Shown: positions 52,932 through 60,811, numbered from the stretch's first letter. The stretch is DNA of 64,000 nucleotides from Fervidobacterium sp. (GCA_026419195.1 JANZZV010000004.1:1-64000), one strand, 5' to 3'. Notes: generated by a model from the letters alone, not told the origin. Translations and numbers: made by a program.

Positions 52932-53861
52932 ATGATTTCAGGGTTAATTTTAGTTGATAAAGAAAAGGGACCTACCTCGCATGATATTGTTGATAAAGTT
53001 AGAAAAATACTTGGTATAAAGCAAGTTGGACATGCGGGTACACTTGATCCATTTGCAACAGGACTATTAATTATTGGTGTGGGAAAAGCCACACGACTAC
53101 TTGAATATTTACAAGGCGAGACAAAAAAGTATATTGTTAAAATGAAACTCGGAATAATAACTGATACGTTTGATATCACTGGAAAGGTTATGGAAGAACA
53201 TCCCATAACAGTTAGCGAAGAAGACATAAATACAGTCATAAATTCATTTGTTGGTACTTACAAGCAAATTCCTCCAGCGTATTCTGCAAAGAAGCATCAA
53301 GGAAAAAAACTGTATGAACTTGCGCGTGAAGGAAAGATGATTAACCTGCCACCTCGAGAAGTTACTATATACGAAATAAATAAGGTCAAAATAAACATAC
53401 CATACGTAGAATTCGAAGCAAAGGTATCAGCGGGAACATACATTAGGAGTCTGTGTATGGATATAGGATACACTCTTGGCTGTGGTGCAACTGCAGTTGA
53501 GTTAAGAAGGATACAGGTTGGTAAGTTCAGAGTTGAGGACTCGATAAGCATTGAATTTGATAAGGTAGATCGAGCAAAGTTAGAAAAGCATACAATTCCT
53601 ATGGAAAAAATCCTTGATTACCCGAAGATAGTTGTTGACGACAAAAATAAGATATACAATGGCATACATCCAAAGGTTGATGATATAATATCGATGGATG
53701 ATTTTAACAAAGACGACTTTGTTCAGATATTCTGGAATGGACTATTGATAGCTGTAGCAAAGGCAGAACGTAGTTCTGATTTTGTCAAAACATTAAGAAA
53801 ACAACAAAGAAGCGAACGTGTAGCTACTTTAAAGAAAGTTTTTAAAAATGAGGAGGACTAA
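52932..53861 (+). CDS. truB: tRNA pseudouridine(55) synthase
   Basis: 309-aa TruB enzyme forming pseudouridine 55 in the T-loop of tRNAs. The catalytic Asp39 is in VGHAGTLDPFATGLLIIGVG; KKYIVKMKLGIITDTFD, PPAYSAKKHQGKKLYELAR and VSAGTYIRSLCMDIG are family blocks. The C-terminal region (about 230-309) is compatible with a short PUA domain. ATG 52932 is five bases after GGAGG. It lies two bases before the YchF-like gene. Confidence 0.95.
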   Translation: MISGLILVDKEKGPTSHDIVDKVRKILGIKQVGHAGTLDPFATGLLIIGVGKATRLLEYLQGETKKYIVKMKLGIITDTFDITGKVMEEHPITVSEEDINTVINSFVGTYKQIPPAYSAKKHQGKKLYELAREGKMINLPPREVTIYEINKVKINIPYVEFEAKVSAGTYIRSLCMDIGYTLGCGATAVELRRIQVGKFRVEDSISIEFDKVDRAKLEKHTIPMEKILDYPKIVVDDKNKIYNGIHPKVDDIISMDDFNKDDFVQIFWNGLLIAVAKAERSSDFVKTLRKQQRSERVATLKKVFKNEED

Positions 53862-53863
53862 TT

Positions 53864-54928
53864 ATGAAAGTCGGAATCGTCGGACTCTCACAAGTTGGTA
53901 AGACGACAATTTTTTCATTGTTAACAAATATTGACGTTGACCTTTTCTCACAAGAACATCATAGGGGTACAGCAAAAGTTCACGACAAGAGGGTTGATAT
54001 TCTTGCAAAAATGTATGAACCAAAAAAGGTCACATACGCTACGTTAGAATTTTTTGATACACCTGCTTTAAAAATAAACGATAAAAAAGAACGTACGGCA
54101 GTATTTAATTTACTTCAAAATGTAGAAGCTATGTTAATAGTTGTGAGAGCTTTTAGAAACGAAGCCGTAGCTCATCCAGAAGTTGAAAAACCTATAGAAC
54201 AACTCAGAGCCACGCTTGATGAATTTTTATTCAGAGATCTTGATGTTGTGACGAGCCGAATAGAAAGATTGGAAAATGCAAAGAGAAAACTTGAACCTAA
54301 AGAAGAAGTTGAACTAAAGTTACTAAAGAGAATCCAACAAGCCCTTGAAAATGAACAATTACTTTCCAAAGTTGAGATTTCCGACGAAGAAAAGAAGATG
54401 GTTGGGGGTTTCTCACTGGCAACACTTAAACCTATAGCCGTTGTTGTAAATCTTGATGAAGAACAGTTTACTGAGAAAAAATACGAAACAAGAAGTGATA
54501 TAATTCAATTATGCGAAAAGAATGGTTTTGCATATGTAGAATTATGTGGAAAACTTGAAATGGAATTGAATTCATTAAACGAAGAAGAGAAAATGGAACT
54601 GCTAAGAGACTTAGGTGCAGAGGAAACTGGTATTCAAAGGTTATCACACGCACTTTATAAACAATTTGGTCTTATTTCCTTTTTTACAGTTGGTAAAGAT
54701 GAAGTTCGCGCGTGGACTTTGAAAAAAGGAGCCACAGCAGTAGACGCAGCCGGGGTTATACATACAGACCTTGCAAGAGGATTCATAAAGGCAGAGATCA
54801 TAAAATACGATGATTTGATACGTCTTGGTTCAGAAAAAGCTGTAAGAGACGCTGGGTTAATGAAATTAGTGGGAAAAGAACACATTGTCGAAGATGGTGA
54901 TATAATTACAATAAGGTTCAACGTGTAA
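53864..54928 (+). CDS. YchF/Obg-family nucleotide-binding protein
   Basis: 354 aa. The last 85 residues match the YchF TGS region closely (FFTVGKDEVRAWTLKKGATA, DAAGVIHTDLARGFIKAEII, EDGDIITIRFNV). The G domain is divergent: G1 is GLSQVGKTT instead of the usual GLPNVGKST, and G3 is DTPAL rather than DIAGL. The G4 equivalent is NLDE, fitting the NxxE that gives YchF its ATP preference. It is probably a divergent ribosome-associated ATPase. ATG after GAGGAGG. Confidence 0.85.
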   Translation: MKVGIVGLSQVGKTTIFSLLTNIDVDLFSQEHHRGTAKVHDKRVDILAKMYEPKKVTYATLEFFDTPALKINDKKERTAVFNLLQNVEAMLIVVRAFRNEAVAHPEVEKPIEQLRATLDEFLFRDLDVVTSRIERLENAKRKLEPKEEVELKLLKRIQQALENEQLLSKVEISDEEKKMVGGFSLATLKPIAVVVNLDEEQFTEKKYETRSDIIQLCEKNGFAYVELCGKLEMELNSLNEEEKMELLRDLGAEETGIQRLSHALYKQFGLISFFTVGKDEVRAWTLKKGATAVDAAGVIHTDLARGFIKAEIIKYDDLIRLGSEKAVRDAGLMKLVGKEHIVEDGDIITIRFNV

Positions 54929-54955
54929 ATAAGTTTCTCCATGGAGGTGTATACT

Positions 54956-55204
54956 GTGCCGAAAACAGATCCTGTGGTGAAGATAAATGACAATGTTTAC
55001 GTTGTAAGAGACAGGGTGATTGCCGTCGTCCCCATCAGTTCAACAATTTCAAGAAGAATAAGGGCAAGTAACCAACTTGGAGGAAAGATGGTCAACCTTT
55101 CCTACGGAAAAGAATGTCAGACGGTTGTATTCATCAACAGCGGCCACAGTTTGCTTTTAGCTGAATCCGCACGAGAAGTTAAGAAGAAGATATGGGGTGA
55201 CTAA
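54956..55204 (+). CDS. RemA-like regulatory protein (DUF370)
   Basis: 82-aa protein similar to B. subtilis RemA: VVRDRVIAVVPISSTISRRI, NLSYGKECQTVVFINSGHSLLLA align with the RemA pattern ([37 protein letters not shown]). RemA is a ring-forming DNA-binding regulator of biofilm matrix and osmoprotection genes. GTG 54956 is 8 bases after GGAGG; the ATG at 54941 lies at that site itself. Six bases before the B12/radical SAM gene. DNA binding here is inferred. Confidence 0.78.
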   Translation: MPKTDPVVKINDNVYVVRDRVIAVVPISSTISRRIRASNQLGGKMVNLSYGKECQTVVFINSGHSLLLAESAREVKKKIWGD

Positions 55205-55210
55205 AACTAG

Positions 55211-56395
55211 TTGAAACATCTGAACTTTGATAGAATAATCTTCAGGACAACCAAGTACAACAGGTACAGTATAACGGCACTTGTCAGTGCTATATTGTCA
55301 AAAATAAATATTGAAGTTATTGAATGCAAAAGTATTAACGATATACTACAGTACCCGGTAAAGGGTACTGTAGTTGCTTATTCATTTATGAGCTTCGATT
55401 TAGATCTTGTTGTCGAAGAAATAGCCAAACTAAAGCAATATGGTTATACGCTTATTGCTGGCGGACCACACGCGACGGCTAATCCCGAACAAATGCTGTC
55501 AGTTGGGTTTGATCATGTTTTTATTGGTGATGGGGAAAGCAACATAATTGAATTTCTTTCTGGTAGGTGTAATGAAAAGATAATTGATGGAGTATCAAAA
55601 AGAGTAAACCTTGACGACTATCCACCTGTTTGTGAACAAAAAAAACTATTCATGCCGATTGAAATATCAAGAGGTTGTCCTTTTAACTGTGGTTATTGTC
55701 AAACACCAAGATTAGCAGGTAAAATAGTCAGACACAGAAGTATTGAACAGATAGTTGAATATGAAAAAATTTCTGTCAAGCACGGTAAAACTGTAGCAAG
55801 ATTTATCACTCCTAACGCGTTTGGCTATGGTAGCAAGAACGGAATCACTCCCAATTTAGAAGCAATAGATGAACTTTTATACAAAGTAAAATCATCTGGT
55901 GTAACTGAAATATACTTTGGTACATTTCCATCCGATGTAAGACCAGAAAGTGTTACTGCTGATGTCGTAAAACTCATAAAAAAATATGTTGATCACGACT
56001 ATATAGTAATAGGTGCGCAAAGTGGGAGTAACAGGATTTTGGAAAAAATTCAAAGAGGTCATACTGTTGAAAAAGTGGAAGAAGCATTGGAAATACTTTC
56101 ACACAACGGTTTTTACGCGAAGGTGGATTTCATATTTGGCTTTCCTTTCGAAACACGAGATGATGTCGAAGAAACATTTAATTTCATAGAGAAAATCGTC
56201 AAAAAATACAACGCCAAGATCCATGCTCATACTTTTATGCCTTTACCAGGAACACCACTTTGGTCTGAAGGACCGGGTATTTTAAAAGACTATCATTATA
56301 AATTTCTTGGAAAATTAGCTTCTCAAGGGATCCTTGATGGATATTGGTTAAAACAAGAGCAACTTGCAAAAAAGGTTGTAAGCGTTCAAAAATAA
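55211..56395 (+). CDS. B12-binding domain radical SAM protein (MJ_1487-type)
   Basis: 394 aa. The N-terminal Rossmann-like cobalamin-binding-type region (about 30-125) contains YTLIAGGPHATANPEQML and VFIGDGESNIIEFL. The radical SAM domain has RGCPFNCGYCQTPRLAG (Cys156, 160, 163), IGAQSGSNRILEKIQRGH and VDFIFGFPFETRDDVEE. This is the layout of the MJ_1487 family of B12-binding radical SAM proteins, reaction unknown. A His that ligates cobalt (DxHxxG) is not evident. TTG start; GGGGTGA upstream. Coupled to the RemA-like gene and followed by a terminator. Confidence 0.85.
   Translation: MKHLNFDRIIFRTTKYNRYSITALVSAILSKINIEVIECKSINDILQYPVKGTVVAYSFMSFDLDLVVEEIAKLKQYGYTLIAGGPHATANPEQMLSVGFDHVFIGDGESNIIEFLSGRCNEKIIDGVSKRVNLDDYPPVCEQKKLFMPIEISRGCPFNCGYCQTPRLAGKIVRHRSIEQIVEYEKISVKHGKTVARFITPNAFGYGSKNGITPNLEAIDELLYKVKSSGVTEIYFGTFPSDVRPESVTADVVKLIKKYVDHDYIVIGAQSGSNRILEKIQRGHTVEKVEEALEILSHNGFYAKVDFIFGFPFETRDDVEETFNFIEKIVKKYNAKIHAHTFMPLPGTPLWSEGPGILKDYHYKFLGKLASQGILDGYWLKQEQLAKKVVSVQK
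55345..55374 (+). repeat. Perfect 12-bp inverted repeat inside the radical SAM gene
   Basis: ACTACAGTACCC (55345-55356) and GGGTACTGTAGT (55363-55374) with a six-base loop GGTAAA. It lies about 135 bases into the coding sequence and has no T-run, so it is not a terminator. An RNA hairpin or a DNA-binding site is possible. Confidence 0.6.
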
Positions 56396-56419
56396 AAGGC
56401 TGGTCTATGACCAGCCTTT
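56395..56419. terminator. Bidirectional intrinsic terminator
   Basis: AAAGGCTGGTC (56395-56405) pairs with GACCAGCCTTT (56409-56419) around TAT. The minus strand has the better T-run (complement of AAAATAAAA before the stem). It ends spoVS and the radical SAM gene, which converge here. Confidence 0.82.
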
Positions 56420-56435
56420 CTGATTGTCTCAAAAA

Positions 56436-56699
56436 TTATTCTCTTGGAAAGACAATAAATTTCAAAGCAGTTCTTGTTTCATTCTCCACACTCACATCTG
56501 TAAATGCTGGAACACAAACAAGGTCGTATCCACTTGGAGCAAGATATCCTCTCGCAATTGCAACAGCTTTAACAGCTTGATTCACAGCACCAGCGCCAAT
56601 AGCTTGAATCTCTGCCTTACCTTTTTCTCTTATCACGCCCGCCAACGCACCTGCAACTTTGTTTGGGTTTGATTTGGATGAAACTTTTAGTACTTCCAT
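56436..56699 (-). CDS. spoVS: Stage V sporulation protein S homologue
   Basis: 87-aa SpoVS/Alba-like protein, conserved along its whole length (MEVLKVSSKSNPNKVAGALA, AIGAGAVNQAVKAVAIARGY, GYDLVCVPAFTDV). SpoVS is required for late sporulation stages in Bacillus, but homologues occur in many non-sporulating thermophiles, where their role is unknown; the Alba-like fold suggests nucleic-acid binding. ATG after AAAGGAGG. No strong promoter is visible in the 100 bases between it and the upstream tRNA-Arg, so it may be read from the tRNA operon. Confidence 0.93.
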   Translation of the reverse strand: MEVLKVSSKSNPNKVAGALAGVIREKGKAEIQAIGAGAVNQAVKAVAIARGYLAPSGYDLVCVPAFTDVSVENETRTALKFIVFPRE

Positions 56700-56798
56700 A
56701 GTTAAAACCTCCTTTTCTTTGACGTTTGAAAATCACAATCCTGGTAGTTTAATCAGTATAATCTGGCATCGAATTAAATTAGATCATTCTTTTTACTC

Positions 56799-56875
56799 TG
56801 GCGCGCCCGGCAGGACTTGAACCCGCAACCATCGGATCCGAAGTCCGACGCTCTATCCAGTTGAGCTACGAGCGC
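56799..56875 (-). tRNA. tRNA-Arg (anticodon TCG)
   Basis: 77 bases. Acceptor GCGCTCG pairs with CGGGCGC (one G-T); anticodon loop CTTCGGA gives TCG; T-loop GGTTCAAGTC; discriminator G and encoded CCA. Last gene of the five-tRNA cluster. Confidence 0.95.
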
Positions 56876-56916
56876 GCGTTTACTTACGTGATTACAAATG
56901 CAGATATATAAAAAAC

Positions 56917-56992
56917 TGGGGTGGCTAGAGGGATTTGAACCCTCGACCACCTGATCCACAGTCAGGCGCTCTGCCAGCTGAGCTATAGCCAC
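56917..56992 (-). tRNA. tRNA-His (anticodon GTG)
   Basis: 76 bases. Acceptor GTGGCTA pairs with TAGCCAC; anticodon loop CTGTGGA gives GTG; discriminator C and encoded CCA. A genomic G at 56993 can supply the extra G-1 typical of tRNA-His. Confidence 0.95.
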
Positions 56993-57024
56993 CACAAATA
57001 ATTGAATATTAATCTATTCTTATT

Positions 57025-57101
57025 TGGCGCGGCCGGCGGGACTCGAACCCACAACCCTCGGATTAGAAGTCCGATGCTCTATCCTGTTGAGCTACGGCCG
57101 C
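57025..57101 (-). tRNA. tRNA-Arg (anticodon TCT)
   Basis: 77 bases. Acceptor GCGGCCG pairs with CGGCCGC; anticodon loop CTTCTAA gives TCT; discriminator G and encoded CCA. Confidence 0.95.
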
Positions 57102-57113
57102 ACTTTTGAAAGT

Positions 57114-57189
<76 letters not shown>

Positions 57190-57193
57190 ACAT

Positions 57194-57270
57194 TGGTCGG
57201 GGCGACTGGGCTTGAACCAGCGACCTCCGGTTCCCAAGACCGGCGCGCTCGCCATCTGCGCTACGCCCCG
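57194..57270 (-). tRNA. tRNA-Pro (anticodon TGG)
   Basis: 77 bases. Acceptor CGGGGCG pairs with CGCCCCG; anticodon loop CTTGGGA gives TGG; discriminator A and encoded CCA. First gene of the cluster, only 4 bases before tRNA-Gly. Confidence 0.95.
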
Positions 57271-57290
57271 ACTTTCAAAGACCGTGAGTT

Positions 57291-57308
57291 ATTATAGCAT
57301 GCTATAAT
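57291..57308. repeat. 18-bp perfect palindrome overlapping the tRNA promoter
   Basis: ATTATAGCATGCTATAAT is its own reverse complement and contains the -10 of the tRNA promoter plus a mirrored TATAAT on the plus strand (57303-57308). Could be an operator or a symmetric promoter pair. Confidence 0.6.
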
Positions 57309-57319
57309 TATCATGTCAA
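57291..57319 (-). promoter_or_regulatory. Consensus promoter of the Pro-Gly-Arg-His-Arg tRNA operon
   Basis: Minus strand TTGACA (57319-57314), exactly 17 bp, TATAAT (57296-57291): a perfect sigma-70-type consensus, about 15 bases before the mature tRNA-Pro. Confidence 0.88.
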
Positions 57320-57387
57320 GTAATGTAGTGTGAAAAATGATTGTTAAGGTTCTATTTATTTAAATTTATTGCTATTTATAGTTCTTG

Positions 57388-57726
57388 TTATTCCCCACCT
57401 GCTTTTGGAATGACACATATAAAAGACGCCTCTTTATCACCACAATTGTGAAATTGATGTTCTTCATTTGGTTCTACGAATACAAAACTTCCTTTTGATA
57501 ATTTTGTTCTTCCATCTTTTTGAACGACTTCTATTTCTCCTTCTATTATAAATACTTCGTGTTCCCACGGATGTGTATGATATGGCGTTGAGACTCCCGG
57601 CTGGAGTGTAAAAAGCCTCATAACAAAATTCGGTGCACCATCACGCGGACCAATTAACACTCTTTTCAGAATCTTTCCACCATCAATCTCTTGTGGTTGC
57701 ATTTCGGAAATATTTCCTATCTTCAT
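57388..57726 (-). CDS. Cupin-domain protein
   Basis: 112-aa single cupin with a complete metal site: HTHPWEHEVFIIEGEIEVV supplies two His and a Glu (HxH-x3-H-E spacing), and PNEEHQFHNCG the last His. Such small metal cupins include isomerases, dioxygenases and sensors; function is not readable. ATG 57726 follows GGGAGG and lies within the 3-prime end of jag (44-base overlap), so it is expressed with the yidC-jag cluster. Confidence 0.85.
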   Translation of the reverse strand: MKIGNISEMQPQEIDGGKILKRVLIGPRDGAPNFVMRLFTLQPGVSTPYHTHPWEHEVFIIEGEIEVVQKDGRTKLSKGSFVFVEPNEEHQFHNCGDKEASFICVIPKAGGE

Positions 57727-58354
57727 CTCTGCGTCCTCCCTTCTTCGCTTCAATTACAACGTATCTGTAAGGTTCTAACCCCTCTGAGTACGTGTGTATT
57801 CCTCTATACTTCTTTGCGATTTCGTGTACCATTTTTCTTTCAAATGCAAACATTGGATCGAGTTTAACTTTTCCTACTTTCTTTACGCGATCTATGGCAT
57901 TTTGAACAATCTTTTCAAGTTGCTCTTTTCGCTTTTCCCTATAGTTCCCAGCATCTATTATAACCGTTACCTTTGTATCCGTTATTCGATTAAGAAATAT
58001 ACTAGCAATGTGCTGTAAAGCACCAAGTCCTTTGCCGTGCTTTCCGATAATTTTTCCAATCTCCTCACTATGGCAAGAAGCTAAAAATGTCTTTCCTCTA
58101 CTACTTACTTCAACATAATATTCCATATTGAAATGCTTGAACACACCTTCGAGAAAATCCTTGAGTTTTCTTTCATAATACTTGTTATTAATAGTAATCT
58201 CAACAACGGCATCACGAGCAAACAATCCAAATATCCCGTGTGTTCCCTTGTCAATCACAGTTACCTCGAATTCATTTTCAAATACATCATGCTCACTTTT
58301 GAATTGTTCAATAATACTTTCCACACTTTTTCCAACGTAGTTATACGTCTTCAA
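57683..58354 (-). CDS. jag: RNA-binding protein Jag/KhpB
   Basis: About 223 aa with the Jag layout: N-terminal Jag domain (GKSVESIIEQFKSEHDVFEN, DKGTHGIFGLFARDAVVEI), a KH domain with IGKIIGKHGKGLGALQHIAS (GxxG loop) and an R3H domain with FERKMVHEIAKKYRGIHTYS. It binds RNA with KhpA and affects cell division and envelope synthesis in Gram-positives. TTG 58354 is 8 bases after GAGG; GTG 58363 is an alternative. Directly downstream of yidC. Confidence 0.92.
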   Translation of the reverse strand: MKTYNYVGKSVESIIEQFKSEHDVFENEFEVTVIDKGTHGIFGLFARDAVVEITINNKYYERKLKDFLEGVFKHFNMEYYVEVSSRGKTFLASCHSEEIGKIIGKHGKGLGALQHIASIFLNRITDTKVTVIIDAGNYREKRKEQLEKIVQNAIDRVKKVGKVKLDPMFAFERKMVHEIAKKYRGIHTYSEGLEPYRYVVIEAKKGGRRDEDRKYFRNATTRD

Positions 58355-58390
58355 GTCTATCACCTCTTCACCTTACTGTAGCTCAGTACT

Positions 58391-59719
58391 TTACTTTTTC
58401 TTAGGCTTTACTCCCCAAAGCTCGTGTTGTGTAATTCCCTGAATTTTGTATTTTTTGTAAATATAGAATGTTATTATTAGTTGAATCACAGAATTCATTG
58501 TCCAGTAGAGAAATATACCACTTGGTAAACTGATAAAGAAAAACGGAAACACAGTACCCATGATTATTTGTTGCCAAGCACTTCTTGAATCTTGACTTGT
58601 TATGAGAGCAAGATAATACGACGTTACAATTGTAATAAGTAAAAATAGCCAGTTTGGACCCCAACCACCAGCAGATAAATCTTTCCAAATAAGAAATCCT
58701 CCTGATACTGAGAAAAGTTCTTGATAGCTTTGGATAACCCCGTAAAGTAACATAAATATAGGAAGCTGTATAAGAAGCATCAAACAACCACTGGATGGAT
58801 TAATGTTGTTTTCTTTGTATAATTTCATCAATTCCTCTTGTTGTTTTTGAGGTTCTTTGTACTTTTTCTTAATCGCCTCAACTGCAGGTTGTAATTTCCT
58901 CATTTGGATCATTTGCTTTGTTTGAGCATGATAGAATGGATAGAGTATTAACCTGACAATTATGGTAAAAACTATAATCGTTAGTCCAAAGTTTCTTGTG
59001 AAAGTGTTAATCCAGTTAAAAAATTCCGTAAGTCCATCAGATATAAAACTATACCACGTACCAACACCAGGTACCGTTTTTATTAGCTGTATTAATCTTT
59101 CTGAATCTTTATCAAACAAATGTTTTATTACCATTTTTTTGTATGGACCAATATAAACCTTAAAGTCAAAGTTACTACCAACTACCTTTGTACTTTCAAG
59201 TTTCCCAGCAAATTTCACGATCGATACGTAGTCTCTATCCGGTCTAAAAGACACAAAAAAGTTAACTGCAGATCTGATTGTATCATTTGACCAAATCAAA
59301 GGTAGTGCAACCTTTACTTCCATAGGAGCATTAATTAATACTTTGTAAGAATACATATTCAGGTTATTATCAAATATATAAGTTTTCTTTATTCCATTTG
59401 GATATTCAAAAATGATGTTTAAATTCTCATATTCACCTTTTTGGTCCTTTTTTCCAAGAATATTGAATGTAGGCGTTCCATCGGAAAGTTCTTGATTGTT
59501 CAAGTCAAAGATATCAAATCCATCATTATCGTTTACATAAAACAAATACACCCTACCAAGCATGTGACTGACTTTGGAAAGATTACCATCCTTACCAATC
59601 TCAACTTGCAAATACTTCCCAGTAACAACAATAGAATCCACCCTTTCCTCAACAAAAACACCAGCAACCCCCACAATTAGCAATGACAACAACAAAAAAA
59701 TGACGGTTAATTTCTTCAA
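58391..59719 (-). CDS. yidC: Membrane protein insertase YidC
   Basis: 442-aa insertase. A signal-anchor helix at the N-terminus and a beta-rich periplasmic P1 domain of about 190 residues (YLQVEIGKDGNLSKVSHMLG onward) precede the conserved five-helix core: WFNWINTFTRNFGLTIIVFT, MRKLQPAVEAIKKKYK, SGCLMLLIQLPIFMLLYGVI and PSGIFLYWTMNSVIQLIITF. Size and P1 domain match Thermotoga YidC. The start is taken as TTG 59719, 8 bases after AAGGAGG (GTG 59722 possible). It follows yidD by 13 bases. Confidence 0.94.
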   Translation of the reverse strand: MKKLTVIFLLLSLLIVGVAGVFVEERVDSIVVTGKYLQVEIGKDGNLSKVSHMLGRVYLFYVNDNDGFDIFDLNNQELSDGTPTFNILGKKDQKGEYENLNIIFEYPNGIKKTYIFDNNLNMYSYKVLINAPMEVKVALPLIWSNDTIRSAVNFFVSFRPDRDYVSIVKFAGKLESTKVVGSNFDFKVYIGPYKKMVIKHLFDKDSERLIQLIKTVPGVGTWYSFISDGLTEFFNWINTFTRNFGLTIIVFTIIVRLILYPFYHAQTKQMIQMRKLQPAVEAIKKKYKEPQKQQEELMKLYKENNINPSSGCLMLLIQLPIFMLLYGVIQSYQELFSVSGGFLIWKDLSAGGWGPNWLFLLITIVTSYYLALITSQDSRSAWQQIIMGTVFPFFFISLPSGIFLYWTMNSVIQLIITFYIYKKYKIQGITQHELWGVKPKKK

Positions 59720-59732
59720 CACGACCGCCTCC

Positions 59733-59990
59733 TTATGAATTGGTATTATGTTTTTCAAATTTCTGGAGTATACGAAATTCATTTGGTACAGGATCCTTTC
59801 CACCTTTAGAAAGGGGATTACAGCGAAGGATGCGCCAGAAACTCAGGAGTAACCCTTTGAAAACACCAAATCGCTCCACAGCCTGGTAGGCATAAGTGGA
59901 ACACGTAGGTTCAAATCGACAAGTTGGTGGTTTTAGTGGAGAAATATAAAGTTGGTAAAATCTAATAATTACTAGTATTACTTTCCGCAT
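59733..59990 (-). CDS. yidD: Membrane protein insertion efficiency factor YidD
   Basis: 85-aa Yid[38 protein letters not shown] and [18 protein letters not shown] are the conserved blocks, including the three cysteines. It assists YidC-dependent insertion. ATG 59990 follows AGAGG; it overlaps the 3-prime end of rnpA by 29 bases. Confidence 0.94.
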   Translation of the reverse strand: MRKVILVIIRFYQLYISPLKPPTCRFEPTCSTYAYQAVERFGVFKGLLLSFWRILRCNPLSKGGKDPVPNEFRILQKFEKHNTNS

Positions 59991-60342
59991 TAACAATCCT
60001 CTCAAAAATGCTTAATAGTGAGCTACAAACATTCCAAAAGTTACTGTTTCCAAACTTTTCAGACAAGCTTCTCCTTGCAATGATAAGATAATCGAATCCC
60101 TTTGGTATTTTTTCTTTATTTATCCTAAAACATTCCCTAACCCATCTTCTCAACTTGTTTCTTCGATTCGCCTTACCAAACTTCTTTTTGACAGAAATTG
60201 CAATCCTACTGTAATCAAGTCCGTTTATTCTGTAGATAACAACAAAATCTTCATTTTGTACAGACTTACCAAATTTAAAAAGAAGGGTTATGTCTCTCCT
60301 GAGTTTCAGACGCTCTCTCTTTTTAAAAGAGTACTTTCTCAA
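59962..60342 (-). CDS. rnpA: Ribonuclease P protein component
   Basis: 126-aa basic protein subunit of RNase P, needed for tRNA 5-prime maturation. [20 protein letters not shown] is the conserved RNR motif and [10 protein letters not shown] follows. Start taken as TTG 60342, which overlaps the rpmH stop (TTGA) and is 8 bases after GGAGA inside rpmH. ATG 60357 is possible and would overlap rpmH by 19 bases. Extensive overlap of this kind is a known feature of rpmH-rnpA in thermophiles. Confidence 0.93.
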   Translation of the reverse strand: MRKYSFKKRERLKLRRDITLLFKFGKSVQNEDFVVIYRINGLDYSRIAISVKKKFGKANRRNKLRRWVRECFRINKEKIPKGFDYLIIARRSLSEKFGNSNFWNVCSSLLSIFERIVNAESNTSNY

Positions 60343-60473
60343 ACAGTCAATCTCCATCTACCTGTTCTTCTTCTGTTTCTCAACACTCTTCTTCCACCTG
60401 GTGTTGACTTTCTTGCTAAAAATCCGTGTGTTCTTTTTCTTTTTCTTTGAGAAGGTTGATACGTTCTTTTCAT
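60339..60473 (-). CDS. rpmH: 50S ribosomal protein L34
   Basis: Very short gene of 44 codons. The product starts [19 protein letters not shown] and ends [11 protein letters not shown], the classic L34 sequence, strongly basic. ATG 60473 is preceded by AAAAAGGAGG. First gene of the rpmH-rnpA-yidD-yidC-jag cluster that in most bacteria lies beside oriC and dnaA; here three tRNA genes lie upstream instead. Confidence 0.97.
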   Translation of the reverse strand: MKRTYQPSQRKRKRTHGFLARKSTPGGRRVLRNRRRTGRWRLTV

Positions 60474-60523
60474 GACACTTCCTCCTTTTTCGTATTTTCA
60501 AGAATCCAAGCTCTCGCATTAAG

Positions 60524-60551
60524 ATTATACCAGAAAATCTTCCAAATTCAA
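60524..60551 (-). promoter_or_regulatory. Promoter of the rpmH cluster
   Basis: Minus strand TTGAAT (60551-60546), 16-bp spacer, TATAAT (60529-60524) with TGG before the -10. About 45 bases before the rpmH start. Confidence 0.75.
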
Positions 60552-60583
60552 CAGGGCAAAAATTTGGTCAATTTAAAAAAAAC

Positions 60584-60659
60584 TGGTGGCCAGGGACGGA
60601 ATCGAACCGTCGACACGTGGATTTTCAGTCCACTGCTCTACCAACTGAGCTACCTGGCC
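60584..60659 (-). tRNA. tRNA-Phe (anticodon GAA)
   Basis: 76 bases. Acceptor GGCCAGG pairs with CCTGGCC; anticodon loop CTGAAAA gives GAA; discriminator A and encoded CCA. Last gene of the three-tRNA cluster. Confidence 0.96.
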
Positions 60660-60703
60660 ACCTATGTTTTTATTTGATCGTTTCTATTTATTCTTTCTTC
60701 TGT

Positions 60704-60778
60704 TGGTGGGTGCGGCAGGACTTGAACCTACGACCTTCTGCTCGTAAGGCAGACGCTCTCCCTCTGAGCTACGCACCC
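60704..60778 (-). tRNA. tRNA-Val (anticodon TAC)
   Basis: 75 bases. Acceptor GGGTGCG pairs with CGCACCC; anticodon loop CTTACGA gives TAC; discriminator A and encoded CCA. Confidence 0.96.
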
Positions 60779-60811
60779 ACACTCGCTAAAATAACTCGCA
60801 TTTTCAAAAAC

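Noticed and set aside
58401-58787. 128-aa minus-strand frame inside yidC
   Set aside because: Out-of-frame shadow on the same strand as the strongly supported YidC core.
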